Source of the DNA: Pachysolen tannophilus NRRL Y-2460
Lineage: Eukaryota; Ascomycota; Pichiomycetes; Alaninales; Pachysolenaceae
Direction: 5' to 3'
Assembly: GCA_001661245.1 (NCBI GenBank)
Contig: KV454017.1
Span: 1,000,535 to 1,064,534 of the forward strand
DNA: 64,000 bases
Below the pieces are notes generated by a model, which made no database searches, was not told where the DNA came from, and saw only the letters and a program-made list of their open reading frames with translations. Made by a program: the position numbers and the translations under genes. Within the stretch, counting starts at the first letter, position 1; every line of letters starts with the position of its first letter. Below, in pieces: positions 20,869 to 37,942 of this stretch.

Positions 20869-21819
20869 ATGTGGAAAGTATTTTTATCTGTTGGAATAAT
20901 AGGTCTTGTGAGTTTTAACTTATTTGTGACTTATCCTACTATTAAAAGAGATAATTATGTTGGTGAATTAATTGAAAGTTTAAATTTACATTTACTGGAA
21001 AATGTAGATTCTGAATTTAAATTAGATTCTGTTTATTCTCCAATGTTGAAAAAAGATAGTAAAGATGCTGATCAAATAAATGTTGTACTGTTATATCATG
21101 ATAATGATGAGAGTTTAATAGGAGAAATGATGGTTTTACCTGATGGTATTGAAGAACCATTTACAATGGGTATTTTATTTTTCAATCTTAGTAAAACTGA
21201 AGAAATTTTTCAAGAAAAATATAGAACACAACCTTTCCCAGATAGATTAGATGAACATAAAGCATCAAAACCTTGTTTTGGAGAAGTTGTTATTCCAGTT
21301 ATGAAAGAATATTATTTCCAGGTTAATAATTTATCATCAATAGAAACTGCAAATTTAAAATATAATTATCATAATTTTGGATATTGTACTAAGAAAAGAA
21401 ATTTAGCTGATAGATATTTAGAAATTGATGGTAAAACTGCAGAATATGTAAAATTTAAAACTGAATATCGTTTACCAATTTTACATTTCTTATATCCATC
21501 AAAATACTCATCTTCTTTTGGTCTTAATACAGTTTCTAAATATGGTTACCATATAATGGTAATATTTGCTATAGTTGCAATAATGGTTGGTATACATTTC
21601 TTTTATATCCGCCAGAGAACAAGAAGATCATTTGATGCTCTTCAAGAAGATCCATCCGTTGAAACCCCACAAAAAAGAAGCAACAACAACAACTCTACAG
21701 ATATAGAGTTGGATGATTTGGATGCAGAATTGGAGGCCCCAACCAAGAATAACAAAGTCTCATTCAAGAATGCTCAAGGTTTTGAAAAGGAAAATTTACT
21801 TAATCAACCTCAAGAATAA
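20869..21819 (+). CDS. Unknown protein with two membrane segments and a luminal-type domain
   Basis: I do not recognise this 316-residue protein. From the first ATG it starts MWKVFLSVGIIGLVSFNLFV, an uncleaved signal-anchor-like segment, followed by about 200 residues of mixed alpha/beta character with two Cys (in KPCFGEVV and FGYCTKKR) that could pair in the ER lumen, a second membrane segment (about 224-245, YHIMVIFAIVAIMVGIHFFYI), then RQRTRR and an Asn/Asp/Glu-rich cytosolic tail. The positive cluster after the second segment predicts a cytosolic C-terminus. The layout (short N-tail, TM, luminal domain, TM, tail) resembles ER or Golgi proteins such as seipins, but I see no seipin motif. 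Divergent from HFD1. Confidence 0.7.
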   Translation: MWKVFLSVGIIGLVSFNLFVTYPTIKRDNYVGELIESLNLHLLENVDSEFKLDSVYSPMLKKDSKDADQINVVLLYHDNDESLIGEMMVLPDGIEEPFTMGILFFNLSKTEEIFQEKYRTQPFPDRLDEHKASKPCFGEVVIPVMKEYYFQVNNLSSIETANLKYNYHNFGYCTKKRNLADRYLEIDGKTAEYVKFKTEYRLPILHFLYPSKYSSSFGLNTVSKYGYHIMVIFAIVAIMVGIHFFYIRQRTRRSFDALQEDPSVETPQKRSNNNNSTDIELDDLDAELEAPTKNNKVSFKNAQGFEKENLLNQPQE

Positions 21820-27034
<5,215 letters not shown>

Positions 27035-27316
27035 ATAGACTTGCTCCATATACTTGTTTATAGAAAAAAAACTGAAAATTTATATACTTATCTTAACTAT
27101 AGATTCAATAAATTAACAAAATTGTTGTGATTTTACGTGTATTTTCATCTCTTTCGGTGTTAATCGAAATTTTCGCTGGTGTTTACCAAGAGTTCCGGAA
27201 AATACGAAAACATCGATTTCGGAAGTATTAAAGTATAAATAATTTAGATGATTGAACTGTCTTCTCCTAGTTTGTTATATTGGTGAATATATCAGTAGGA
27301 TTGAAGCAAGGTCAAG

Positions 27317-30222
27317 ATGGGTGCTCCTATGAAGGGTGAGTTTTAATTTTTTTTTTTTTTTACTTTTTAAGCAAAATTCTCTAAAGTTTTAGTGTATTAA
27401 CAAAGTTGATTTTATATTCAAATTTAGGGTTGGTACAATTTATATCGGATATACGTAATTCCAAAGCACAAGAAGAAGAAGATAAAAGAGTTCAAGCGGA
27501 ATTGGTTAATATTCAAAGGCAATTTGCTGATCAGCAGCATTTATCAGGGTACCAGAGAAAAAAATATGTTTGTAAATTATTATATATCTATATGTTAGGT
27601 CATACGATCAATTTTGGGTTTATGGAAGCAATAACTTTACTTTCTTCAAAAATTTATAGTGAAAAGCAAATAGGATATATGGCTGTTTCTTTATTTTTAA
27701 GTGGGAATAATGATTTATTACCATTGGTTGTGAATTCTTTGAAAAATGATTTAAACGATGAAAACCCAGATTATAATTGTTTGGCTTTGCAGTGCATAGC
27801 AACATTGGGAAACGAAACATGGGCAGAAATTTTAACAGAAGATGTTTTTCAAATTTTAAGATCACCAACAACTGAAACTTTACCACGTAAGAAAGCATCT
27901 TTGGCACTTTTAAAATTACTTCAAATTTCACCACATATTATTACTGAAAAGCATCCTTCTTGGATTCCACGTATTATCGCTTGTATTGATGATAAAGATT
28001 TAGGTTTTGTCACTTCAATAACTTCATTAGTTCAATTCATTGCAAAAGTATCACCAGAATCTTGTCGTCTCTCAATACCTACTGCAACAAGAAGATTGTC
28101 AAAGTTGATTATAGATGAAAATTGTGAATCTGATTATTTTTATTATGACGTTCCAGCTCCTTGGTTAACAGTTAAATTATTATCATTAATAGAATATTTG
28201 GTTCCAGATGCTTCAACTGCGGATATTGATAATATAACTTTGTCAAATTTAAAAGAAATAATTAATACAGTAATTGAAAAATCAGTCACAAAAAAAAATT
28301 CTCAATATTCTAACTCACAGCAATATAAGAATGCTCAATCAGCAATATTATTTAGTGTCATAGCATTGGGTGCACATTTAGATGCCTCCACAGATGCAAG
28401 TATGAATGCTATCAGGGCTTTAGGATACTTATTAGATTCACCGGAGACAAATACTAGATATTTAGCATTGGACGCATTGATTAAAGTAGCTGCGAGAGGC
28501 GGAAACCCTGCTATTAAATGTGCTTATGATCATTTAAAGAAAATATTAGATTCACTCAAAGATAAAGATATTTCTATTCGTCGTAAAGCAATTGATTTAT
28601 TATACACATTGTGTGATTCTTCTTCTGTGGAGAATATATGTAACGAGTTATTGAAATACATAGAGGTTGCAGATTATCAAATGAGATCGGATGTGGCCGT
28701 AAAAGCTGCAGTTTTAGCTGAGAAATATGCCACAGATGCTACATGGTATGTTTCAACTATTTTGAAATTAATATCATTAGCAGGAAACCATATGACTGAT
28801 GAAGTCTGGGAGAGAATAATTCAGATTGCTGTGAACAACGAAAGCTTACAGCCTACGACATGTAGAGCAGTTGTTAGACATTTGAGAAACAATTTGTTCC
28901 CGGAATCAATGATGAAAGTATCTAGTTTTGTTCTTGGCGAATATGGCTATAGAATTGAGGCAAGTGTTTCGCCCCAAGAACAATTTGAAATTTTATATGA
29001 CAAGTACTTTTACTGTTCATTGATCACGAGAGCTATGTTATTATCTTGTTTCTTGAAATTTTTCATCAGGTATGAATTTCTTAGACCTCAAGTTATGGAC
29101 TTGTTTCAATTAGAGACCAAATCATTAGATTCCGAGATTCAACAGCGCGCTATCGAGTATTTGAAATTGGTCACAATGGATGATAATTTAGTATTTGTAA
29201 AGCAAGTTGTCCAAGAATTGCCTCCTTTCCAAAACGATGTTTCACCATTGATTGCAAGATTGGGTAGTGTTAAGGATGTTACTACTGCAATGATTAAACC
29301 AATAAAGCCACCACTGCCTCCTCCACCACGGGCTAAAAGAGCATCATCTTCGGCTGTCCCACAGCTTTCACAAAGACCTTCAAGAGCATCCACGTTCTCA
29401 GGAAGTGATAACTCTTCAGTGAATCCATTTGATTCTGCTTTCATCAACGGGGATCAGAATAAGTTAACACCTCATTGGGAAGAAGGTTTTTATAGACTGT
29501 TGCATTTTGATCAGGGTATTTTTTTCGAAAATTCATTAATGAGAATTATCTATCGCTGTCGCACGGATAAGAACAATTTAGTTTTCCAACTTACATATTT
29601 TAACAAATCGCCGGTAGATATAACTGCTTTGACAGTTGATGTTAAATCCAACACCTCAACATCGGAACCTTCCTACATTTTAAGTACTTTAGAATTACCT
29701 CTGAGCGATATTAAAGTGCACGGAAAATCAACACATTCATTTGAGGCATCGTTGAGAAACATTTACGAAAGTAAGGAAGCACCGATGCTAACAGTATCGT
29801 TTATGGCTGGATCATTTGTTCAACTTTATTTGAAATTACCAATCTTGTTGATAAAAACCTTATCTCCAGCTCCTTCTTCTTCTCCACAAGATTTCTTTAA
29901 AAGATGGCAACAATTATCGCTGCTAGGAGCCGATGGAGAATCACAAAGAATTTTTAGCATTTCTCATCGTCATAGCGATGAATCTCTACTCCGTGTGGTT
30001 AACAGGTTGGGTTTCAACATTGTTGAAAATGCAGACTCAAACTCAAGGAATATAGTAGGAGCAGGTATATTACACACCGTTAAGGGAAACCATGGTTGCT
30101 TATTAAGGCTAGAACCTGATGAAGAAGGAAGACAATTCAGAATCACTATTAGAGCTACAGGACCCGGTATTGCCAAAGTTTTAGCTGACACCATTATTGA
30201 ATTATTCGAGTTTGGATTTTAG
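27317..30222 (+). CDS. APL3: AP-2 adaptor complex alpha subunit (two exons)
   Basis: Large subunit of the clathrin AP-2 adaptor at the plasma membrane. Exon 1 27317-27335 (MGAPMK plus one base), intron 27336-27427, exon 2 27428-30222; the split codon is Gly in MGAPMKGLVQFISDIRNSK, the hallmark alpha-adaptin start. Total 944 residues. The helical trunk (about 1-620) has GYQRKKYVCKLLYIYMLGH and EKQIGYMAVSLFL typical of alpha-adaptin; a Pro/Ser-rich hinge (about 635-680, PPLPPPPRAKRASSS) leads to the ear/appendage (about 700-944). No clathrin box is obvious in the short hinge. The donor is GTGAGT, a less common variant. Confidence 0.95.
27336..27427 (+). other. Intron of APL3
   Basis: 92 bp, GTGAGT donor, TATTAAC branch-like site near 27392, ATTTAG acceptor. 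Needed to supply the conserved N-terminus. Confidence 0.85.
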
Positions 30223-30425
30223 ACATTAACCTTTTTGTCACATATAGATAGCCATCTTCTCTTGGCTTTGTTTATATAACTAAAAATGTATTTATTGTAG
30301 AATTATATGGAATATTTCAAGTAAAATCTATTAGTCGACCTAGTGAAAAGTATGGAAAAAAATAATAATAAACCAGCCAAAAAAATATATATATAAATAT
30401 ATAAAACAGAAAAAAATAATATTGA

Positions 30426-31286
<861 letters not shown>

Positions 31287-31639
31287 ATTTTAACAACTTA
31301 CAAAACTCATATAGTTTTACATTTTTAAAATACATAACTCCAAAACTTTTAAGTTGTTTTTTTATAAATCTCTTATACTAGACTATCTCTTATCTCTACA
31401 ATATCATGATCTAATCTATAATCAAAACACAAACTTAAGCTGTTTGAAAATATTGTGTTATCTCTTTATACAAATTTCAATGTATCAGCAGATTTTCAGT
31501 TGCAACATACAGTTTGGGTAATGATAAAAAAAATGAAAAATATAAGTTGTAATTAAACATTCTTCATATTAGATATCAAGTTGAAAAAAATAGACGCAAT
31601 TTGCTTAAGAGTCGAGAGGAAAAAGTTTCTTTAGATAAG
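31287..31639. other. Region between the YggS-type gene and SEC59
   Basis: About 350 bp of AT-rich DNA carrying the terminator of one gene and promoter of the next. The SEC59 frame is open back to 31601 but without an ATG. Nothing else seen. Confidence 0.5.
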
Positions 31640-33346
31640 ATGGCTCCAAAGAAGAAGTCTTCGTCGAAAGCTGATGTATTTTATGGGAAAAAGGATAAGC
31701 TGGCTCCGAATAAAAGTGTACCATTAGCAAGACAAATTCATCAAGATGATGGAAGAAGTTATGATGATTATGAAAGAGAGAAAATGGCTAAAGCATTGAG
31801 AGAAAGGGAAATGAAACGTAGCTTAGGTCCCATTAATAACCAGCAATTGGAATTCTTTAATGGTGTAGGGAATTATTTGAAAGAGAATACTACAAGTGAA
31901 AATTTTATACAAACTTTATTGGTTTTATTTATTGTTAATTTGTTTTACAGTACTTTTCATCAGACTGCTGGTATTGATATTTCCACTATAGGTTTTTGTT
32001 GGCTAGGTGCTATATCTTCATATGTTGTGAATCATATAACTCAACATAGGAAAATTAAAGTTGCTATTGAAAAAGGTGAGATCCAAGAAGATTCAATTGA
32101 AGCTAAAGTTACAGTACCACCATTTGAAAATCTTTACGTTTCAACTTTACCAATTTTAATTTGTTATTTACTAAGAAAAGATTTATTGGTGATTAATTTA
32201 GGGATGGTCTTTGCATTAATGGACTCTCCAGATATTATTAATATCTTTACATCTACTGCTGTCATGTATAATTTTCAAGAAAAGGAAGATGGTCTTTCTT
32301 GTGTAACTGTTCCTGTATTACATTACGTGATAAGAACTATTATCGATTATTATGTTGAGAATTCTTTAAATAAACCAGAAAAGTGTCTTTTTGCAACATT
32401 GTTTGTTAATTTGGTTTTTGCAGTAAATGATGAAACTAGTGATGTTGTTTTAGTTATTTTCAAGTATTTGATTTATTGGTTTGCTGGTTTAACTATTACT
32501 GTCACTCCCTTATACTGGATCTATTCTGATAATTCAAAAAATTTTTGGTTAAGAAATTTAATTTTAATTTGTATTTATGCAATTTTCATTGTTGGTTTTT
32601 ATAATGGAGTTGTGAATTCACTTACTCCTATATTGAAAAATCATCCATTATCTTGGTTAAAAATTTTTATTACTCAATCAAAGACGAGATTTAAAATAAT
32701 GGAAATATGGATAGGTTTATTTTTCACAATTACTCCAATTTTTTTAAAATTTAGTTCATCATGGCAAATTGATTTAAAAAGAAAAATTTGGCATTTTATA
32801 TTATTTTTTACAACTTTACATCCATTGATTATAGATCCAGAATTAGTAAAATTGGCTTTTGTTGGTTTAATTGGAGTTTTCATGATAATTGAAACGTTAA
32901 GATGTACAAGGCTTCCACCTTTTGGGCCACAACTAGCTAATTTACTAAAACCATATCAAGATCATAGAGATAATCAAGGTCCAATAGTTATATCATATTT
33001 ATTTTTATTATTTGGGGTAGCATTACCTATTTTTTGGAAAAATTCCGTAGCTGGGTTAATCTGCCTTGGATTAGGTGATTCAGCTGCATCTATAATTGGA
33101 AGAAGAATTGGGTCCCTTCCTTGGTTTGAAACTAAGAAGACAATGGAAGGTACTTTGGCCTTTTTAACTTTTTCTATTATAGGTTTATATTTTTACAAAT
33201 ACATGGGAGGTGATGATTATAGCTTCAATTCTATATTGATGAGCTCTGTTTTCACCGCAATGTTAGAAGCTGTTAGTCATGCAAACGATAATTTATTGGC
33301 ACCTGCCTATATGTTTGCGATGCTAGAAGTTACAAAAAACTCTTGA
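31640..33346 (+). CDS. SEC59: Dolichol kinase
   Basis: CTP-dependent ER enzyme that makes dolichyl phosphate for N-glycosylation, O-mannosylation and GPI anchors. The 568-residue protein has a basic cytosolic N-terminus (MAPKKKSSSKADVF), then about a dozen hydrophobic segments, and the C-terminal dolichol/CTP-kinase signature GLGDSAASIIGRRIG with KKTMEGTLAF (about 480-515) plus the final SHANDNLLAPAYM. Slightly longer than S. cerevisiae Sec59 (519). The start is the first ATG in frame. Confidence 0.93.
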   Translation: MAPKKKSSSKADVFYGKKDKLAPNKSVPLARQIHQDDGRSYDDYEREKMAKALREREMKRSLGPINNQQLEFFNGVGNYLKENTTSENFIQTLLVLFIVNLFYSTFHQTAGIDISTIGFCWLGAISSYVVNHITQHRKIKVAIEKGEIQEDSIEAKVTVPPFENLYVSTLPILICYLLRKDLLVINLGMVFALMDSPDIINIFTSTAVMYNFQEKEDGLSCVTVPVLHYVIRTIIDYYVENSLNKPEKCLFATLFVNLVFAVNDETSDVVLVIFKYLIYWFAGLTITVTPLYWIYSDNSKNFWLRNLILICIYAIFIVGFYNGVVNSLTPILKNHPLSWLKIFITQSKTRFKIMEIWIGLFFTITPIFLKFSSSWQIDLKRKIWHFILFFTTLHPLIIDPELVKLAFVGLIGVFMIIETLRCTRLPPFGPQLANLLKPYQDHRDNQGPIVISYLFLLFGVALPIFWKNSVAGLICLGLGDSAASIIGRRIGSLPWFETKKTMEGTLAFLTFSIIGLYFYKYMGGDDYSFNSILMSSVFTAMLEAVSHANDNLLAPAYMFAMLEVTKNS

Positions 33347-33528
33347 TCATTGATCAATTCAACTATTTAGCGTATATCTATATATAAATATATATATATG
33401 TATTTCGTGTACATCAAATCATAATAATAAATAAAACACTTTTTATTAGTTATCAACTTGTTAGAAAAGAAGATAATCTTGTTTGATTAGAGTGAAGTAG
33501 CTCCGTCATGGTATGATTCAAAGTGAAG

Positions 33529-34481
33529 ATGGAGTTATTGCAGCTTTTTGAAGAGAAACCAATTAATTCAGTAAGTAATGTCTTTTTGAATGAATAAAGA
33601 ATAGTTTTTATTGACCTTCATAATTTTTTGTAAAAAAATTTAAGTATATAATTCCTAAGAAGAATATAAATAGGACTCAATTTCCTTTATATGATAAGGA
33701 ACAGGTTATCATATATCAAAGGGAATTGTCGAATACTTTAGAGATTACATTTGTATCGAAAAGGTTACAAACAAGGTTTGTTGCAGAGTTTGTGTTTAAT
33801 AATATTGTTCCTAGGTATCAATTACAAAATCCAAAAGAATCAGTTGAATTTGAAAATGACCAGATGAAGTTATTATGTAAAGACGAGGAATCAGGAGTTG
33901 TCGATTGTAACGATGAAAGTGGTGTGGTGATTGTATTTGACTGTGGATTACAATGGTGTAGCAACAAAATAGGTAATGTTCACCGTTCCAGTGGTTTGAT
34001 AACAAGATTACAATGTATGTTAGATGATAAGCTCGATGAGGAATTTAAGACAAATGAGAATAAATCTGAAATCTTATCGAAAGTGATTCTAGTAAATCCA
34101 TTTGATAAAGATATAGATCAAGTGATTGATCAGAATGTTAGGATATATGATGAAAAAAAATTAGAATTGATGGATGCTTTAAGAATTACTAGAGATGAAA
34201 AGTACAATTCTAAAGAAATTTTTTTAAGAGAAATGTTAGTTATTGATGATTTGATTAAGAAATTGAAAAATATTACAATTTATCTTGATAAAGCCATAAG
34301 TGAAAATGAAAATTTCGCAAAATTTAAATTGAATTATTTAATTATTGATAATTTAAATTTTTATTATTTCCAGCTATACGAGAATAAGACTTTCCATAAG
34401 AAATCAAATGAGTTAAATGATGTTCTAGATACGTTGGGAAATTTATTATGTTGTAATGTTATTATAACCAAAAATCAATAA
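33529..34481 (+). CDS. Rad51-paralogue-like protein without a P-loop (Shu/XRCC2-like candidate), two exons
   Basis: Exon 1 33529-33570 (MELLQLFEEKPINS), intron 33571-33644 (GTAAGT donor, AAG acceptor), exon 2 33645-34481; 292 residues. I do not recognise it by name. The arrangement recalls a RecA/Rad51 core: a strand-helix unit LEITFVS...RFVAEFVFNN where the Walker A would be (no GxxxxGKT), VVIVFDCG, then NYLIIDNLNFYY like a Walker B strand, and DTLGNLLCCNVIITKNQ very like the Rad51-family strand ending in NQ. Loss of the P-loop with the rest retained is known in Psy3/Csm2 of the Shu complex and other Rad51 paralogues. Function in homologous recombination is inference. No exon without splicing supplies an ATG before this fold; the AAG acceptor lowers certainty in the intron. 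Confidence 0.55.
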
Positions 34482-34535
34482 TGATTGGTTTCTCCCAAAA
34501 TAAGTTTTTTTTCTTTCTTATAATATTTATTATTT

Positions 34536-35396
34536 TCATTTGGTTTCAGCTTCAGACAGATTCTTATTTTCTGATGGCTTTACTTCTGCATTTTCGACAA
34601 CAGGAGGCTTTTCACTAGTTTTTTCATCCGCAGGTTTTGTTTCGGATTTGTCATTAGCATTATCGGTATCTTTTCTCAAATCGCCTCTACTACCACCACT
34701 ATTTCTGGAGAATTTATTATTTCTACCACGGCCTAATAATGAATGAAAAAAATAAAAGAAAAAAGGGTTAGTGTTAGTAAGTTGATCATATACTATAAGT
34801 TAAATTATTATTTTTTTAACAAAATAAATATACTTACGATTTCTAGAATCATTTTTCCTTCCATTTTTATTTGATTGTTTTTTATAATTTGTCTTTTCAT
34901 ATTCTTCAAAAGTCATTTTCTCAAAATTTTGACCTTGAAATTTAATATCATTTTTTAAAAAAATTTCTACATCTTCAACAGAGCGGAAAACAAGGAAAAC
35001 AACACCATTTTTCTTGATTCTGATTTGAATAGCTCCTGTAGATCCAAACAGTTGCTGTAACTGATCTAAATCCGCATTCAATGGAATATCTTTCAATACA
35101 ATGGTTCTTGAATTAAGTTCTTTTTTCAAATTTTCTAAATCATCCGTACTTGGAGCAGGTTTGATCCTACTAATAAACCCATCTTTCACATTCAATACAT
35201 CGGAATGAGACAACGCATCTTCAACCAGCTTCAAATCAAACCTCTTCATTCTCTTGAATGTCATCAAAGTATCCAAAGATAATCCACCTTTAGACTTTAA
35301 ATTTTCATTCATAAACTTATCGGTGATCAAATTCTCATCGGAAAAATAAAACTCAACCTGACCAAGAATATCCTTTTCAATATCTCCTCCAGACAT
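34536..35396 (-). CDS. LHP1: La protein homologue Lhp1 (two exons)
   Basis: Binds 3' UUU-OH ends of RNA polymerase III transcripts and aids tRNA maturation. Exon 1 34838-35396, intron 34733-34837 (GTAAGT, TACTAAC, TATTAG), exon 2 34536-34732; 251 residues (S. cerevisiae 275). The La motif (about 5-85) has QVEFYFSDENLITDKFM and SLDTLMTFKRMKRF; an RRM follows (about 95-165; RTIVLKDIPLNADLDQL, GVVFLVFRSVEDVE). The spliced C-terminus is basic then acidic: RRGRNNKFSRNSGGSRGD, with an RGG-like feature, then a Glu/Lys tail. The first ATG in frame is MSGGDIEK. Confidence 0.94.
34733..34837 (-). other. Intron of LHP1
   Basis: 105 bp, GTAAGTA donor, TACTAAC branch site (plus-strand 34773-34779) and TATTAG acceptor; splits an Arg codon and appends the Arg/Gly-rich tail. 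Unusual here in lying near the 3' end of the gene. Confidence 0.88.
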
Positions 35397-35788
35397 GACC
35401 AATACTACTCAAATACAATACTATTCAAATACAATACAACTTATATACATATATATATATATATATCTACGTATATCAATATATATAGATCTTTCAGTAA
35501 AGGCAAAAAATTTTCCATCTATTGCTGCTACTGCTGCTGCTGCCTTTCATGGAAAAACTGGAGGTCGTGCTGGAAAATTCAAAGTGCCATTTTAGGAAAT
35601 CATTTTTTTTTTCAGAGTGACGCGTCTTTTGATAAATTTTAAAAGAATACGCGTAAAGGAATGGAGTTCTAAGTGAAGTTAGTTTATAATATAATGTTTG
35701 AATTGATTTGAATTTTATCATTTTTTTTATTTTTTTCTTTTGGCTTTTGGTTTTTGGATTTCAAGGTAAGGAAGTGAGGAAGTGAGGG
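35397..35788. other. Divergent promoter LHP1 / POL12
   Basis: 392 bp with a (TA)n tract at about 35444-35466, a CTGCTACTGCTGCTGCTG triplet repeat (about 35524-35542) on the LHP1 side, and two MCB boxes on the POL12 side. Confidence 0.7.
35620..35654. promoter_or_regulatory. Paired MCB boxes (ACGCGT) upstream of POL12
   Basis: ACGCGT occurs at 35620-35625 and 35649-35654, 135-170 bp before the POL12 start. This is the MBF (Mbp1-Swi6) element that drives G1/S transcription of DNA replication genes, so the fit to POL12 is good. Confidence 0.8.
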
Positions 35789-37942
35789 ATGTCGTCTGTT
35801 GAAGGCGAGATAGTGGCCAAGTTTGGTGCCAAGGCGAGGGATGATTCAAGTTTTATTTCTACTTTCCAAAAAATGATGGAAATTTTTGATTATTCAGTGG
35901 AAGATTTATTTTTGAAATGGGAATCATATATTTTTGCTAATAATTTGAATGATTTGGAGTTAACTAGTGAGAATTTGAAGAGTTTACAGAGTTATATTCA
36001 GCATAGTTTAGAGAAGAAGCTTAATGTTGGAGGTTCTGGTTCAAATGTTAATTCTTCACTAAATGTTTCTGTAAAGAAGATTAGACCAAAAGTTAATTTT
36101 TCAAGTCCAAGTATGTTTGGTCTTCCTTCTACACCAATGACAAATAGTATTAAGAAACGTAAATTGGATTATTCAATTACTGGAACACCTTTGAGTACAC
36201 TGAGTAAGCTTAGTTCGCTGAGTGCTCTGAGTTCGCTGAGTAAGCCGAATATACTGAGTACACCCGGTATAGATTCTGGGAGTTATGAAAATCAAAATCA
36301 ACATCAATATCTGCCATCATCTTCATCGCCATTGTCAAATATCACTAATAAGACAAGTATAAGTATAATGAGTGATGGTGTTAATACGAATAATCCACCG
36401 GATACTCCATCTTTTAAAACAAAGCAACAATTACATGAAAGTGGTAAGATAATTGAGACTTTGAATCTGGATATTGAACCATCTAAAGGTTTAGATTTAG
36501 AAAATGGTGATAAATTTTTTAAAATTATTGCTAATTTTGATTCTAAAAAATTTAAATTTAAAACAATGAGACAAAAATTATTAGAAAGTGCAGATGTATT
36601 AGATGATCAAATTGATAGTTTTGCAAATATTATTCAACAACATTATCAATTTGATTCTTTTGTTTTTGGTAACCCTGCTATTGCTTCACAAAATGAGATT
36701 GTAGCTATAGGTAGAATTGTTCCAGATTCTCCTTTAATTCCACAAGATCTGATTTTAAATTCAGATTCTTTATATTTAGAAACTTCAAGATTAAACGGTA
36801 TTGGTCAAAGAGTTCCTTTAAATTTGAAAAATATTGAAAATTATTCGTTCTTTTTAGGTCAAATTGTTTGTTTAAAAGGTTTAAATCCAACTGGTGAATC
36901 ATTTGTTGTTAAAGAAATAATTCAATTACCATTATTAGGTGCACCAGTTACAAGTAAAAAAGAATTAAAAGAATTTAATAAATTACAACAAAATCAAAGT
37001 ATAAAAATAATTGTTTGTTCAGGACCATATACTTCAAATTCAAACTTAGATTTCACATATTTGGTAGATCTAGTGGAAAGAATAAATAATGAAATAAAAC
37101 CTCATTTAGTCATAATGTTAGGTCCATTTATTGATATAACACATCCAAAGATAGCAGATGGTTCCATTGAAATCCCAAATCTATCAAAACAACCAGATAC
37201 ATTACAAGATATTATGAAGACTACAGTTTCACCAATATTGAAAACCATTAATAATAAGATCCAAGTTCTTATTATCCCATCATTGAAAGATGTAAATTCA
37301 AACCATTGCGCATATCCACAAGATTCTTTAGATAAAAAATTATTAGCATTACCTAAAAATTTTAAATGTTTCCCAAATCCTTGTTCTTTCCAGATTAATG
37401 AAATATTAATTGGTATTTCGAACAATGATATTTTCAAAGATTTAAAAGATGTCACAAGAGGAGATTCAGATAAACAAAATAGATTTGATAGAATTGCAAA
37501 TCATATTATAGAACAGAGACGTTACTATCCTTTGTTTCCTGGATCAATGAAAACTAAAAAAGTCAATTCTATACAAAATAATATTAATAAAAATGAATAT
37601 TCAACAAAAGAAGAAGAATTAATTGAGCATATAAGTGGAGCAGATCTAGACATACCATATTTAGGCCTTTCTGAATTTAGTGATGTCATTCCAGATATTT
37701 TAATAATTCCTTCAGAATTGAGATTTTTTGCAAGAGTTGTTAAAAATGTTGTTGTTATTAATCCAAGTAACTTTATGAGACAAAATAGCCCAGGAACTTA
37801 TGTAGTCTTGAGCATAAGTCCACCAGATTTAGGGGAAAATGGACTAACAAAAATTGATGAAAACAAAACTACAAACGAAGATGATCAACTTTACATTCAT
37901 GATGTTTGGAAAAGAGCTAGAGTTGATATATTTAAAACATAA
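35789..37942 (+). CDS. POL12: DNA polymerase alpha B subunit
   Basis: Regulatory subunit of the polymerase alpha-primase complex. 717 residues (S. cerevisiae 705). An N-terminal helical domain (about 1-80) and a Ser-rich linker with STPMTNSIKKRKLDYS precede the OB domain (about 285-395; FGNPAIASQNEIVAIGRI, NYSFFLGQIVCLKGLNPTGE) and the inactive calcineurin-like phosphodiesterase domain (about 405-700; IIVCSGPYTSN, PHLVIMLGPFID, DILIIPSELRFFARVVKNVV). The linker carries six CTGAGT units in 60 bp, examined in the findings. The MCB boxes upstream fit S-phase expression. Confidence 0.96.
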   Translation: MSSVEGEIVAKFGAKARDDSSFISTFQKMMEIFDYSVEDLFLKWESYIFANNLNDLELTSENLKSLQSYIQHSLEKKLNVGGSGSNVNSSLNVSVKKIRPKVNFSSPSMFGLPSTPMTNSIKKRKLDYSITGTPLSTLSKLSSLSALSSLSKPNILSTPGIDSGSYENQNQHQYLPSSSSPLSNITNKTSISIMSDGVNTNNPPDTPSFKTKQQLHESGKIIETLNLDIEPSKGLDLENGDKFFKIIANFDSKKFKFKTMRQKLLESADVLDDQIDSFANIIQQHYQFDSFVFGNPAIASQNEIVAIGRIVPDSPLIPQDLILNSDSLYLETSRLNGIGQRVPLNLKNIENYSFFLGQIVCLKGLNPTGESFVVKEIIQLPLLGAPVTSKKELKEFNKLQQNQSIKIIVCSGPYTSNSNLDFTYLVDLVERINNEIKPHLVIMLGPFIDITHPKIADGSIEIPNLSKQPDTLQDIMKTTVSPILKTINNKIQVLIIPSLKDVNSNHCAYPQDSLDKKLLALPKNFKCFPNPCSFQINEILIGISNNDIFKDLKDVTRGDSDKQNRFDRIANHIIEQRRYYPLFPGSMKTKKVNSIQNNINKNEYSTKEEELIEHISGADLDIPYLGLSEFSDVIPDILIIPSELRFFARVVKNVVVINPSNFMRQNSPGTYVVLSISPPDLGENGLTKIDENKTTNEDDQLYIHDVWKRARVDIFKT

